64,000 bases of DNA from Diphasiastrum complanatum (lineage: Eukaryota > Streptophyta > Lycopodiopsida > Lycopodiales > Lycopodiaceae). Location: positions 3,460,974 through 3,524,973 of the forward strand of contig CM055093.1 of NCBI GenBank assembly GCA_029204225.1. The letters are read 5' to 3'. The notes beneath the pieces are model-generated. The model made no database searches, was not told where the DNA came from, and was given only the letters and a program-made list of their open reading frames with translations. The position numbers and the translations under genes were made by a program. Of this stretch, positions 11,820-21,322 are shown one piece after another (position 1 is the first letter of the stretch; each line of letters begins with the position of its first letter).

Positions 11820-12629
11820 TGTTGGAAGTATTCCCAACAAAGTGTAAATAAATAAAATCGTCCAATAAAATGTGTTGCGAGGGCATGGCATCCTGCGCGT
11901 ATAAGCCCATGGCCCTATGAGCACGCAAGCCAAAGTGTAATAAAATAAAATAGACACGGGCCTTTGTAATTAAAATAAAACTTGAGGCACAAAGTCAATT
12001 TTAAACTTAGAGTTTACTTTTTAGAGTTGGGTCCAATTTTGGACTCACATGAATCTTGTGATTTCCAATGTACTTTTTGTAGACCCTTGGATCAAGTTGG
12101 GTCCAAGTTGAATGAATAGGATCAATGTGAATATTAGCCAATAGGATTGAGGGGCAAGGGCCTTCCCCATTTTATAAAAAGGCACCATTTGTACACTATT
12201 TGGGTGCTTAATAGAGAGGAGGAGACTCTATCATTTTGAGAGCTCAAGCATCCTCATTTGCTAATCACTCTTTCTTATGTTATTGTTGTGATTGCTAGTT
12301 ATTTCCATTTCTTCCATGCTTTTTGTTTGTGGCTACTTAAGGTTTCTCCATAGGCAATGACATTGAGCATTTGAGCTAACCTCCATCTCATCTTTCTCTC
12401 TTTCTCTCTTCTCTTCTCTCTTCCTCTTATTTTCTATCATTTTCCTTCACCCAAAAGCATGATGAATGTTAGTGTAGAGGAGTAGAGTTAAGGGAGACTA
12501 GTGTTAGTGGTGAATAGAGTTAGGGAGGAAGTAGGAAACTAACTAAAATTAGCATCTATGCATAGTTAGGTACCTATCCAGTGATCTAACCCTTGTTGAC
12601 AGGCGGGAGGGCTATACTTCGACTCTACA
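11820..12629 (+). repeat. Ty3/gypsy LTR (family A, 5' LTR)
   Basis: An 810-bp LTR starting TGTTGG and ending CTCTACA, followed by a tRNA-Asp type primer site. It is closely similar to the LTRs at 15791-16602 and 46606-47413. It shares more private features with the copy at 46606 (for instance 'gaggaggagactctatcattttgag' and the 'aggcgggagggctatac' end) than with the one at 15791. A CCAAT word at about 12137 and TTTATAAAAA at 12171-12180 form a likely promoter. Confidence 0.9.
12171..12180 (+). promoter_or_regulatory. TATA box of the gypsy LTR
   Basis: TTTATAAAAA lies in the middle of the LTR and is preserved at the same place in the two other copies (16141-16150, and TTTTATAAATA near 46957), with an upstream 'agccaat'. 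The position fits the U3/R border; this is inferred from sequence only. Confidence 0.5.
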
Positions 12630-12630
12630 G

Positions 12631-12648
12631 TGGCACCGTTGTCGGGGA
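12631..12648 (+). other. tRNA-Asp type primer binding site (two mismatches)
   Basis: TGGCACCGTTGTCGGGGA differs at two positions from TGGCGCCGTTGCCGGGGA, the complement of the plant tRNA-Asp 3' end used by Tat/Athila-like gypsy elements. The intact form is at 16604. Confidence 0.85.
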
Positions 12649-13929
12649 TAGGTTTCCACTAACTAGTTTAGCTGCATTTTAGCTATTTTCTTGCTTTTTA
12701 GAGTAGTTTTAGGTATATTTTTGGGTGTTTAGAGTTAGTTTTCTGTATTTTTTTGTGTTTGGACTGTTCACATCTAGCGGAGGAGGTGTGAGAGGGTAGA
12801 GGAGGCCCTGAACAGCCTCTAAGGTCTTGAAACCCAAAGCAACCAGCCAAAAAATCCAAAAAACACACCAATTTGCATTTTTGGAGGGAAAAAGAGCCTA
12901 AAATCTCATCAGATTTTAATATCTCTAGAACCAGTGTGAATTAACCCTTGCATGACTGGCAACAGCTCCAGGGTACTTTCCCAAACCTGCATAGAAGCCT
13001 GCGAGTGTTAGTTCCAAGCAGATTGTAAAAATCAGAGAGAAATCATAAAAAAATTCAAAAAACCCTTGAAAAAATCCAAAAAAATTCAAATCTTCATAAA
13101 AACTCTTGCAGAGCCCTCTGAAGTTCCATCTCAGTGAGACTAGGACACAGAGAAGCTTGCGAGAGTTAGTTTGATGTCTAAGTGCATGTGCGAAAGTTCC
13201 CAATGAAAAAAAGCCGAGAAAGTACTAGTGAACCCTCGCAAACAGCAAAATTTTCAGTTCCAGTGGTCAAGAACTCTTGCAGAGGATTTTGAAGTTCCAT
13301 CTCAGTAAGACCAGGACACAGAAGAGCTTGCGAGAGTTAATTTGATTCCAGTGAGCAAAAAATTGGATTTAAATGCAAAAAAATCACTAAAAAGTGAAGA
13401 TCCAGCAAATCTTTCCAGTAAGAACTCTCACAAACCCTCTCAATCAATTTAAAATGATAATTTCCATCAGTGATAAAGCCTACAAGAGTCAGTTTTGAGA
13501 TTTGTGAAGATCAAGCCAAAAAAGTGGATTTGAACTCTCATAGATAGTGAAATTTTTACTTCTTGCGAGAGTTAACTCTCGCAGAGAATTCTATAGTGAG
13601 ATCTGACCCAGATCCAGCTACTGTGAGTCTTGCAAGAGTTACTTCCCAAGGATCTGAGAGATATCATGTTTTTTTTTATCTGCAAAAATAGCTATAGAAC
13701 CCTCGCACAATAGATCCCTCGCAGACCAGATTAGTGAAAAGATCTGCATCAGATCTAGCTATTGTCAAAATCTTAGGTCAATCAGTGCAAGGATAAAAAG
13801 TTATCAAGGAAAAACCATCGCAAAAGGCCTAAAATTCACTTCCAACCGATCAGATCGATCAGATCCTTGAGATCCAGACTGCATCCTACTATATAAGCAA
13901 GATCCAATCACTTTGGAATCCACCATCGG
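12649..13929 (+). repeat. Non-coding leader of gypsy A with repeated TGCGAGAGTT/AACYCTCGCA motifs
   Basis: About 1.3 kb between primer site and gag without a coding frame. It contains diverged units of about 160 bp (starting near 13100 and 13269) opening with an 'aactctTgCaga' phrase. Many copies of a decamer TGCGAGAGTT (for example 13158 and 13329) or its complement occur, and a perfect 20-bp palindrome spans 13564-13583. The same architecture is in leader B (16622-17831). Confidence 0.8.
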
Positions 13930-15790
13930 ATGAATCTGAGATCAGGACAATCAATAGCACGAAAGATAGCAAATCAAGCACCACACCTTCCCAGATTAGC
14001 AATTGTGCAACAAGAGGCAAAACCGAAACCAGCACCAATGGATCCAATGGGCCAATCCATACATGTCGCTCCCTTGAAAGCAGTCTGGAGAGCACCACGG
14101 ATGAAAATACCAAAGTACAACGGATCATCCAATCTCATCCAATTCCTCCATATCTACGAGCAAACTTGTGAAATCTATGGCGAACGGACACCTGTGGAGA
14201 AGGTGATGTTGTTCCCCATGTCCTTATTGGCAGTGGCTCATGATTGGTTTTTCAACCTGTCAAAGGAAGAAAAATCTACCTGGGAAGCGGTTAAAGCGGC
14301 TCTCATTACGCGCTTTAAACCAAGAAATTTCCTGGAAGACCCATTCCTCCTGCTGAGCAAAGTCAAGATGGGAAAATGAAAAAGGGTCAGGGACTATATT
14401 GAGGGGGTCAAACACTTAAGATCCGAGTGCAGTGCAGCCCTAACTCCTGATCATGCGGTGATCATGTGGTTTCTAGCCGGACTACCACAAAGCATCAAAA
14501 GAGAACTGAAACGATGGGAGCAGTACGCTACTCTGCAAAAAGCTATGGAAGCTGCCATCAGGGAAGAGGATGAGAGATCTGACGACGAATATCCATCCAC
14601 CCCACCCCTATCCCTCGTTAGCATCATCATCCTCAAATGTGCTATATCCACAAAACTGTTGTTGGAGCAAATGATGAAATTACACAAACAGCAGATGGAG
14701 CAACTTACGATGTAGTTTGACCAAAAACTGAAAGCCTTACAGGGAGCTGTAGCAATAACGCCACATCAATCGGAACCAAACCAACTGCAGTATCCAAGGC
14801 GGGAGAATGTACGGAGTTCAGTGTGCACGCAAAACCATACAGCAAACGAGTTTCCAGTCCTAAAGCAAAATCTGAGATTGACACATAGATTCTACCATCT
14901 GTGCAATGCAACATCGCATGATACGGCATTTTTCCCGTTTAACCCCAGATTGTTCAACAGAAGAGAAGTCATTATCATACTTCTTATCCTTATCATCAAG
15001 GGGCACCCAACGCGGCACAAAGGTACGGTGCATCGAATCAACAACAGCGTATGGCCTTTCCTACACCACTAGGGCCAGCCAATCAACAAGTGGCCCATGT
15101 AAACCTGACAGCAGCGGAACCAGAGATGCAAATGCCACCTCAACCTAAGCAGCAGCAATGGTACAAACCAGATGAATCATTTATGGATCTTGCCATAAAT
15201 GAATATGTTGCGGCCTATGCAGCTCAAACTCAACGTCAAGGCGGAAGAAATTATGGCTCCTACGAACGCGACGAATGACACAGAATTGCGGAATGTCCCT
15301 ACAAGGGACATTATACATCCTTCTATCGAGAATGTGATTATGGGCATTGTTACAAGAATTGTCCATTTAAACCTGGAACCAGTGCACCTCTTAACTTCAT
15401 TGCAATACAAGCAACCAGTAGTTCCAGTAGGGATGTCATTGAAAGGATGACAATTCCACGCTCCCGTGTTAGCTGTTCTGCGAGCACAGAAGAGGAAGGA
15501 AGTGGCTCCCTCACCACCACCATTGATCACTGATGACCAACCCTCAACTTCCGTGCCATATCCGAATGTGAGGGAAGAAAGAAGGCAGTACCAGAAAATA
15601 AGACATTGGGTACAGAAAGCACAAGCGGAGGAACAAGAAAGAGACAATCTCACGAAACCTCCAGTTGTCATCGAACGGATACTGCAAGCGGGCTCACCAC
15701 TGCGCACTGATCAGAATGCTCGGTTGCACCAACATGAACCACCTTTTCACATGGTGGAGTCCGAGGAACCACGCACTGAACGGCTCACAC
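13930..15790 (+). pseudogene. Ty3/gypsy gag pseudogene (copy A)
   Basis: The frame opens with 'MNLRSGQSIARK' at 13930 and runs through a retrotransposon Gag domain ('LLAVAHDWFFNLSKEEKSTW', 'WFLAGLPQSIKREL'). A stop at 14377 and later frameshifts break it. The zinc-knuckle part (about 14815-15380) is recognisable, but several Cys residues are lost (Cys to Phe and Tyr), in contrast with copy B, where they are kept. The protein would package the element's RNA. The frame ends abruptly inside the Gag C-terminus at 15790, where an LTR starts; the equivalent point in copy B is about 26140. No protease, RT or integrase follows in this copy. Confidence 0.85.
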
Positions 15791-16602
15791 TGTTGGGGGT
15801 ATTTCCAACAAAGTGTAAATAAATAAAATCCTCCAATAAAATGTGTTGCAAGGGCATGGCATCCTGCGTGTATAAGCCCATGGCCCAATGAGCACGCAAT
15901 TGAAGTTGTAAATAAAATAAACTTGACTTGGGCCTTGTAATCAAAATAAAACTAGAGGCCCAATGTCATTTTTAAACTTAGAGATCACTTTTTAGAGTTG
16001 GGTCCAAATTGGGACTCACATGAATCTTGTGATTTCTAATGTACTTTTTGTGGACCCTTGGATCAAGCTGGGTCCAAGATGAATGGTTAGGATCATTATG
16101 AATATTAGCCAATAAGATTGAGGGGCAAGGGCCTTCCCCATTTTATAAAAAGGCACCATTTGTACACTATTTGCATGCTTAATGAGGAGGAGGAAACTCT
16201 ACCATTTTTGGGAAAAGAAGCATCCTCATTTGCTATTCACTACTTGTTATTGCTCCTGGTTGTGTTTTCTATTGCTTTCTATTTCCATGTTTTATTGTTT
16301 GCCATAGTGAATGTTTTTCCATTAGCAAGCATAAGGGGTATTTCAGCTAACCTCCACCCTCACTCTCTTTCTCTCTCTTTCTCTTCTCTTCTTCTCCATC
16401 TCTTCCCTTCAACCAAAACTATGATGAATGTTAGTGTAGAGGAGTAGAGTTAAAGAGGAGTAGTATAGTGGTGAGTAGAGTTAAGGGAGAAAGTAGGAAA
16501 TTAACTCAAAGTAGCATCTATGCATAGTTAGGCACCTATCTAGTGATCTAACCTATGTTGACAGGCGCAGGGGCTATACTACAAAAGATCCACGACAGTA
16601 CA
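15791..16602 (+). repeat. Ty3/gypsy LTR (B, 5' LTR; also the right border of A)
   Basis: An 812-bp LTR, TGTTGG…GTACA, followed by a perfect tRNA-Asp primer site. It belongs to the same family as 11820 and 46606 but is the most diverged of the three ('ggaggaggaaactctaccattttt', 'gcgcaggggctatac'). Because a primer site and gag follow, it acts as the 5' LTR of B while also ending A. Confidence 0.9.
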
Positions 16603-16603
16603 G

Positions 16604-16621
16604 TGGCGCCGTTGCCGGGGA
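16604..16621 (+). other. tRNA-Asp primer binding site (perfect)
   Basis: TGGCGCCGTTGCCGGGGA, exactly complementary to the conserved 3' end of plant tRNA-Asp, one base after the LTR. Confidence 0.9.
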
Positions 16622-17831
16622 TAGGTTTTCACTAACTACTTTAGTTCCATTTTAGCTATTTTCTTGCTTTTTAGAGTAGTTTAGGTACATTTTTGGAGTT
16701 TAGAGTTAGTTTTCTCTATTTTTTTGTGTTTGGACTTCACATCTAGCGGAGGAAAACACACCAATCTGCATTTTGGAGAGAAAAAGAGCCAAAAAAACTC
16801 ATCAGATTTTTATATCTCCAGAATCAGTGGGAAATAACCCTTGGACTGGCAGCAGCTCCAAGGTACTGTCCCAGACTTGCATAGAAGCCTGCGAGAGTTA
16901 GTTCCATGCAGATTCTAAAAATCAGAGAAAAATCATAAAAAATTCAAAAATCCCTTGAAAAAATCCAAAAAAATTCAAATCTTCATAAGAACTCTTGCAG
17001 AGCTTTCTGAAGTTCCATATCAATGGGACCAGGACACAGAAGAGCTTGCGAGAGTTAGTTTGATGATTAAGTGACTGTGCGAGAGTTCCCAGTGAAAAAA
17101 AGACGGAAAAATACCAATGAACCCTCGCAAGCAGTGAAATTTTCAGTTCCAGTGGTCAAGAACTCTCGTAGAGGATTCTGAAGTTCCATATCAGTGAGAC
17201 CAGGACACAAAAGAGCTTGCGAGAGTTAGTTTGATTCTAGTGAGCAAAAAATTGGATTTAAGTGCAAAAAAAACACTAAAAAGTGAAGATCTAGCAAATT
17301 CTTCCAATAAGAATTCTCGCAGACCCCCTCAATCGATTCAGAATTTCAATTTACATCAATGATGAAACCTGTGAGAGTTAGTATGAAGATCTGGTGAAGA
17401 TCAAGCACAAAAAATTATTTTGAGCCCTCGCTGACAATGAAATTTTCACTTCTTGCGAGAGTTAACTCTCGCAGAGAATTCTATAGTGAGATCTGACCTA
17501 GATCCAGCTACTGTGAAGCTTGCGAGAGTTACTTCCCAGAGATCTGAAAGATATCAAATTATTTTTCTGCAAAACAACTAAAGAACCCTCACACAGCCAA
17601 CCCTCGCACAAGATAATCCTCGCAGACTAGATCAGTGGAAAGATCTACATCAGATCCAGCTACTGTCAAAATCTCATGTCAATCAGTGCAAGAAGTAAAA
17701 AGTTATCAAGAAAAAACCATCGCAAAAGGCCTAAAATTCATTCCGGCCGATCAGATCGATCAGATCCTTGAAGATCCAGAGAGCATCCTATTGTATAAGC
17801 AAGATCCAATCACTTTGGAACCCACCATTGG
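16622..17831 (+). repeat. Non-coding leader of gypsy B with repeated TGCGAGAGTT motifs
   Basis: Exact TGCGAGAGTT occurs at 16890, 17047, 17078, 17218, 17454 and 17521. Complementary forms (AACTCTCGCA, accctcgca, ttctcgca) occur at about 17121, 17313, 17464, 17600 and 17616. Three diverged units begin near 16989, 17159 and 17309, each with a 'gaactctcgcaga'-like start; the first two share 'gaagttccatatcaGtG.gacc'. Bases 17454-17473 form a perfect 20-bp palindrome. There is no coding frame. Confidence 0.85.
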
Positions 17832-19490
17832 ATGAATCTGAGATTGGGATGATCAATAGCACGAAGGATAGCAAATCAGGCACCACACCTTCCCAAATTA
17901 GTAGCTGTGCAACAAGAGGCAGAACCAAAACCAGTACCAATGGATCCAATGGGCCAACCCGTACCTGTTACACCCTTGCATGCAGTTCAGAGAGCACCAT
18001 GGATGGAGATACTAAAATACGATGGATCCTCAGATCCCATCTGATTCCTCCAGATCTACGAGCAAGCTTGTAAAATCTACGGCGAACGGACACCTGCAGA
18101 GAAGCTGATGCTATTCCCTATGTCTTTACTTGTAGTGGCTCAGGATTGGTTTTTCAACCTGTCAGAGGAAGAGAAATCCATCTGGGAAGCGGTTAAAGCG
18201 GCTCTCATTACGCGTTTTAAACCAAGAAAGTTCCTAGAAGACTCATTTTTCCTGCTAAGCAAAGTTAAGATGGGAAAACGAGAAAGGGTCCGGGACTATA
18301 TTGAACGGGTCAAACATCTACGATTTGAGTGCAGTGCAGCCATGACTCCCGATCATGCGGTGATCATGTGGTTCCTAGCCGGATTACCACGAAGCATCAA
18401 AAGAGAACCGAAAAGACGGGAGCAGTACGCTACTCTGCAAAAAGCTATGGAAGATGCCATTAGGAAAGAGGATGAGGGATCTGAAGACGAATATCCTTCC
18501 ACCCACACTCCTACTCCCTCGATCATATCATCATCATCAAACGCATCCGCTCTATGCACAGAACTGTTGTTGGAGCAAATGACAAAATTACACAACCATT
18601 AGATGGAGCAACTAACGGCACAGTTTGACCAAAAACTGAAGGCCTTACAAGGAACTGTAGCAGTAACTCCACATCAATCGGAACCAACCCAGCTACAGTA
18701 TCCTCAACGAGAAAATGTATGGTGTTCAATATGCACGCAAAACCATACAGCGAACGAGTGTCCAGTCCTAAAGCAAAATTTGAGACTGACACATAGATTC
18801 TGCCATCTGTGCAATGCAACATCGCACGATATGGCATTTTGCCCATTCAACATCAGGGTTGTTCAACAGAAGAGAAGTCCTTATCAGACTTCTTATTCTT
18901 ATCATCAAGGGGCATCTAACGCGGCACCAAGGTACAACGAACCCAATCAACCACAACGCATGGCCTTACCTGCTCCACCAGGGCCAGCCAATCAACAAGC
19001 GGCCCATATAAACCTGCAACAGCAGAACAAGAATTGCAAATGTCACCTCAACCTGAGTAGCAGCAGTAGTACGAACCAGAAGAACCATTTATGGATCGTG
19101 CCATAAATGAATATGTTCTGGCCTATGCAGCTCAAACTCAACGTCAAGGTGGAAGAAATTACGGCTGCTACGGGTGCGGCGAGGGACACAGAATTGCAGA
19201 ATGTCCCTACAAAGGACAATATACAATCTCTTGCCAGGATTGCGATTATGGACATTGTTTCAAGATTTGTCCATTTAAACCTAGAACCAGTGCACCTCTT
19301 AACCTCATTGTCATAGAGCAATCAGCAGTTCTAGCAGGGATGCCAACGAAAGGTCAACACGACTACGCTCCTGTGTTAGCTGTTACGCGAGCACATAAGA
19401 GGAAGGAAGTGGATCCCTCACCACCACCATCGGTCACTGACGACCAACCCTCAACATCAGCACCATATCCAAATGTGAGAGAAGAGAGAA
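17832..19490 (+). pseudogene. Ty3/gypsy gag (copy B), split by the copia insertion
   Basis: Starts with 'MNLRLG' at 17832, then a TGA. The Gag core is well kept from 18108 ('FPMSLLVVAQDWFFNLSEEE', 'VIMWFLAGLPRSIKRE'). Unusually, four CCHC zinc knuckles follow in order: CSICTQNHTANEC (about 18723), CHLCNATSHDMAFC (about 18800), CYGCGEGHRIAEC (about 19165) and CQDCDYGHCFKIC (about 19232). Most gypsy Gags have one or two. The reading continues after the 6.4-kb copia insertion, from 25932 ('QERNNPTEPPVDVEPDP') to about 26330. Stops at 17850 and 18040 and a TAG at 18601 disable it. The retained zinc residues suggest it decayed later than copy A. Confidence 0.85.
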
Positions 19491-19572
19491 GACAGTGTGA
19501 AAATTGTCAACATTTCCTAGCTAGTTTGAGGCCTAAATTGGCTAAAATTGTAAATAGTTTTGGTTCTGGAGT

Positions 19573-19586
19573 TTCACACGTGTGAA
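19573..19586. promoter_or_regulatory. G-box palindrome in the copia LTR
   Basis: TTCACACGTGTGAA is a perfect 14-bp palindrome centred on CACGTG, the core bound by plant bHLH and bZIP factors. The same word is in the 3' LTR at 25349-25362, and variants recur in the LTR at 33840. A regulatory role is inferred. Confidence 0.45.
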
Positions 19587-19709
19587 CCAGGCCACAATGT
19601 TTTTATTTATTGTATTTTTTCAGTATGATGAAGTGTCAAACTTCATACCCTTCAAAATGAGACCATTTTGATGTATTTTGGTCATATAAGCCATTTTTAG
19701 CTATTTTTC

Positions 19710-19718
19710 CTATATAGG
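19710..19718 (+). promoter_or_regulatory. TATA-like box of the copia LTR
   Basis: CTATATAGG lies about 215 bp into the LTR, with the same sequence in the 3' LTR near 25486. It is the only good TATA candidate in the LTR and would place the RNA start about 30 bp downstream. Confidence 0.45.
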
Positions 19719-20150
19719 GAATATCTAGGGTCAAGTACCTTCTAGAGAGAGGAGAGAGAGTCATCTTCCTCATCCATAAATAGTAGGGAAGTCGTGGAGA
19801 ACAGGTTGGAGAAACCTTTTGTATGCTTCATTGAGATCAATAGATCATTGTCATTGTTTCTTCCTCCATTGAGAGCATTGTTGTGTGTATTGTCTTCAAG
19901 CTATTGTGTATGATCTTAGGTGCTTTCCAAAAGTGATAGGCTGATGTATTATGGACTGTATAATGCTATTTTGGGCCGCACTTGATGTTTATGGAAGTTT
20001 CCATTTGTGATAAATGCTTTTTGATCAAGTTCTTTGCATTCTAGGTAGCATAGAATGTGTTGCCAATTCCTAGCTTATGTAGTTTGGAGTGCAAGCATTC
20101 AAGCCAATGATCTTGGAGTTTAGATCCACTTAGGATCTGTATTTTTCACA

Positions 20151-20162
20151 TGGTATCAGAGC
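20151..20162 (+). other. tRNA-iMet primer binding site of the young copia element
   Basis: TGGTATCAGAGC follows the 5' LTR without a gap. Confidence 0.93.
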
Positions 20163-21322
20163 TGGTTGGCTTCTATTTACAGTAAGTATTCCATTTTTGG
20201 TGATATTTGGATGTTTGATCAAGTTCTAGCATGATTTTGCATTGCTTTGTTGATCAAATCTTACTAACCTTTGTTTTGTGAGTTGAACTTGTGGATCAAA
20301 AGCATATTTCAGGTCTATTGAAGATCAGAGGCTGAAAAGAAACTATTTTGGATCAGATCATAACACCTAATCATTTGTGATTGTGAGGCTTGTGCATATT
20401 CAATACTAACAATGTTCTTTTCAATCCTATTGTTGACAATCTCCATTCTTGGATGAACACTCTCCTTAAGTGGATGAAACTTCTCCTTAAGTGGATGACA
20501 AATGCTCTTTTGAGTGAGTTGTAATTCTCCTAAAGGCTGAGAAAAGCTCCCATTTGGATGAAAGATCCCCTTTTTTGGGTGAACATATTGTAAGCTCCAT
20601 TGCGAAGAGCATATTGTAAAGATTGTCATCAATTTTGGCATAAATTTTGGTGTACTTTGTTGAGCATGTAAGTAACTCTCCTTATGTAATTTGATTGGAG
20701 CTTTTGCTGGAAGGTGTTAACCATTATGCAAGTGTGTTTTCAGGTTCTTAACAGGTTGAGAAACATTCTCATGTGAAGTGATCTTAGATCTACATCTAAA
20801 CACCAAGATTTGACAAGATAGTGAAGCTAGTCTTGTGATTCACTAAGTGTGCTCATTCATTCACCTCTAAATCTTGTATTTATCACTTGCTGGAGTTTAT
20901 AAACTTTTAGAAGTGTGGTTTACATGTGGTTTTACAGGTTGAATCAATATCTTAGTGTGTTGATCATATGTTGATCAAGTTTGTTCATTACTAGGTAATC
21001 TTGGCATCCTAGTTTTGGGTATTTTCTAAGAATGCAAGTAACTCTTCACACCATAACTTGATTTGGTCACTTGCTGGAAAGTTTGAGAGCTTAAGCAAGA
21101 GTGTGTTCAGGTTGGTTTGATTTTGTAATCCATTCTTAGTGTGTGCAAAGTGTTGCATGTGTTTCAATCTTCCTTTCTATGCTTGGAAACCATCTAGGTT
21201 CAAGATAGAAGTGTTTTAGGGTCCTAAATCTTCATAGATCTCTTTATCTATCATTTGTTGAGAGAAAAGTGAGTGCTAAGTGCTTTAGGACAGAACCTAA
21301 AAGTTGAAGAAACATTAGAATC
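20163..21322 (+). repeat. Untranslated leader of the young copia element with diverged repeats
   Basis: There is no coding frame. A recurring phrase 'ttgctgga…gtgtg…caggtt' occurs near 20706, 20886 and 21071, spaced about 185 bp, pointing to three diverged tandem units. Around 20460-20560 a shorter phrase, 'tccttaagtggatgaaa', is repeated with variation. The polyprotein ATG at 21323 is the first ATG with a long frame. Confidence 0.7.

Larger units (their letters stand above)
19496..20150 (+). repeat. 5' LTR of the young copia element
   Basis: Begins TGTGAAAATTG and ends TTTTTCACA. It contains the palindrome TTCACACGTGTGAA at 19573-19586 and a CTATATAG TATA-like box at about 19710. It is 655 bp, equal in length to the 3' LTR. 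Confidence 0.97.
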
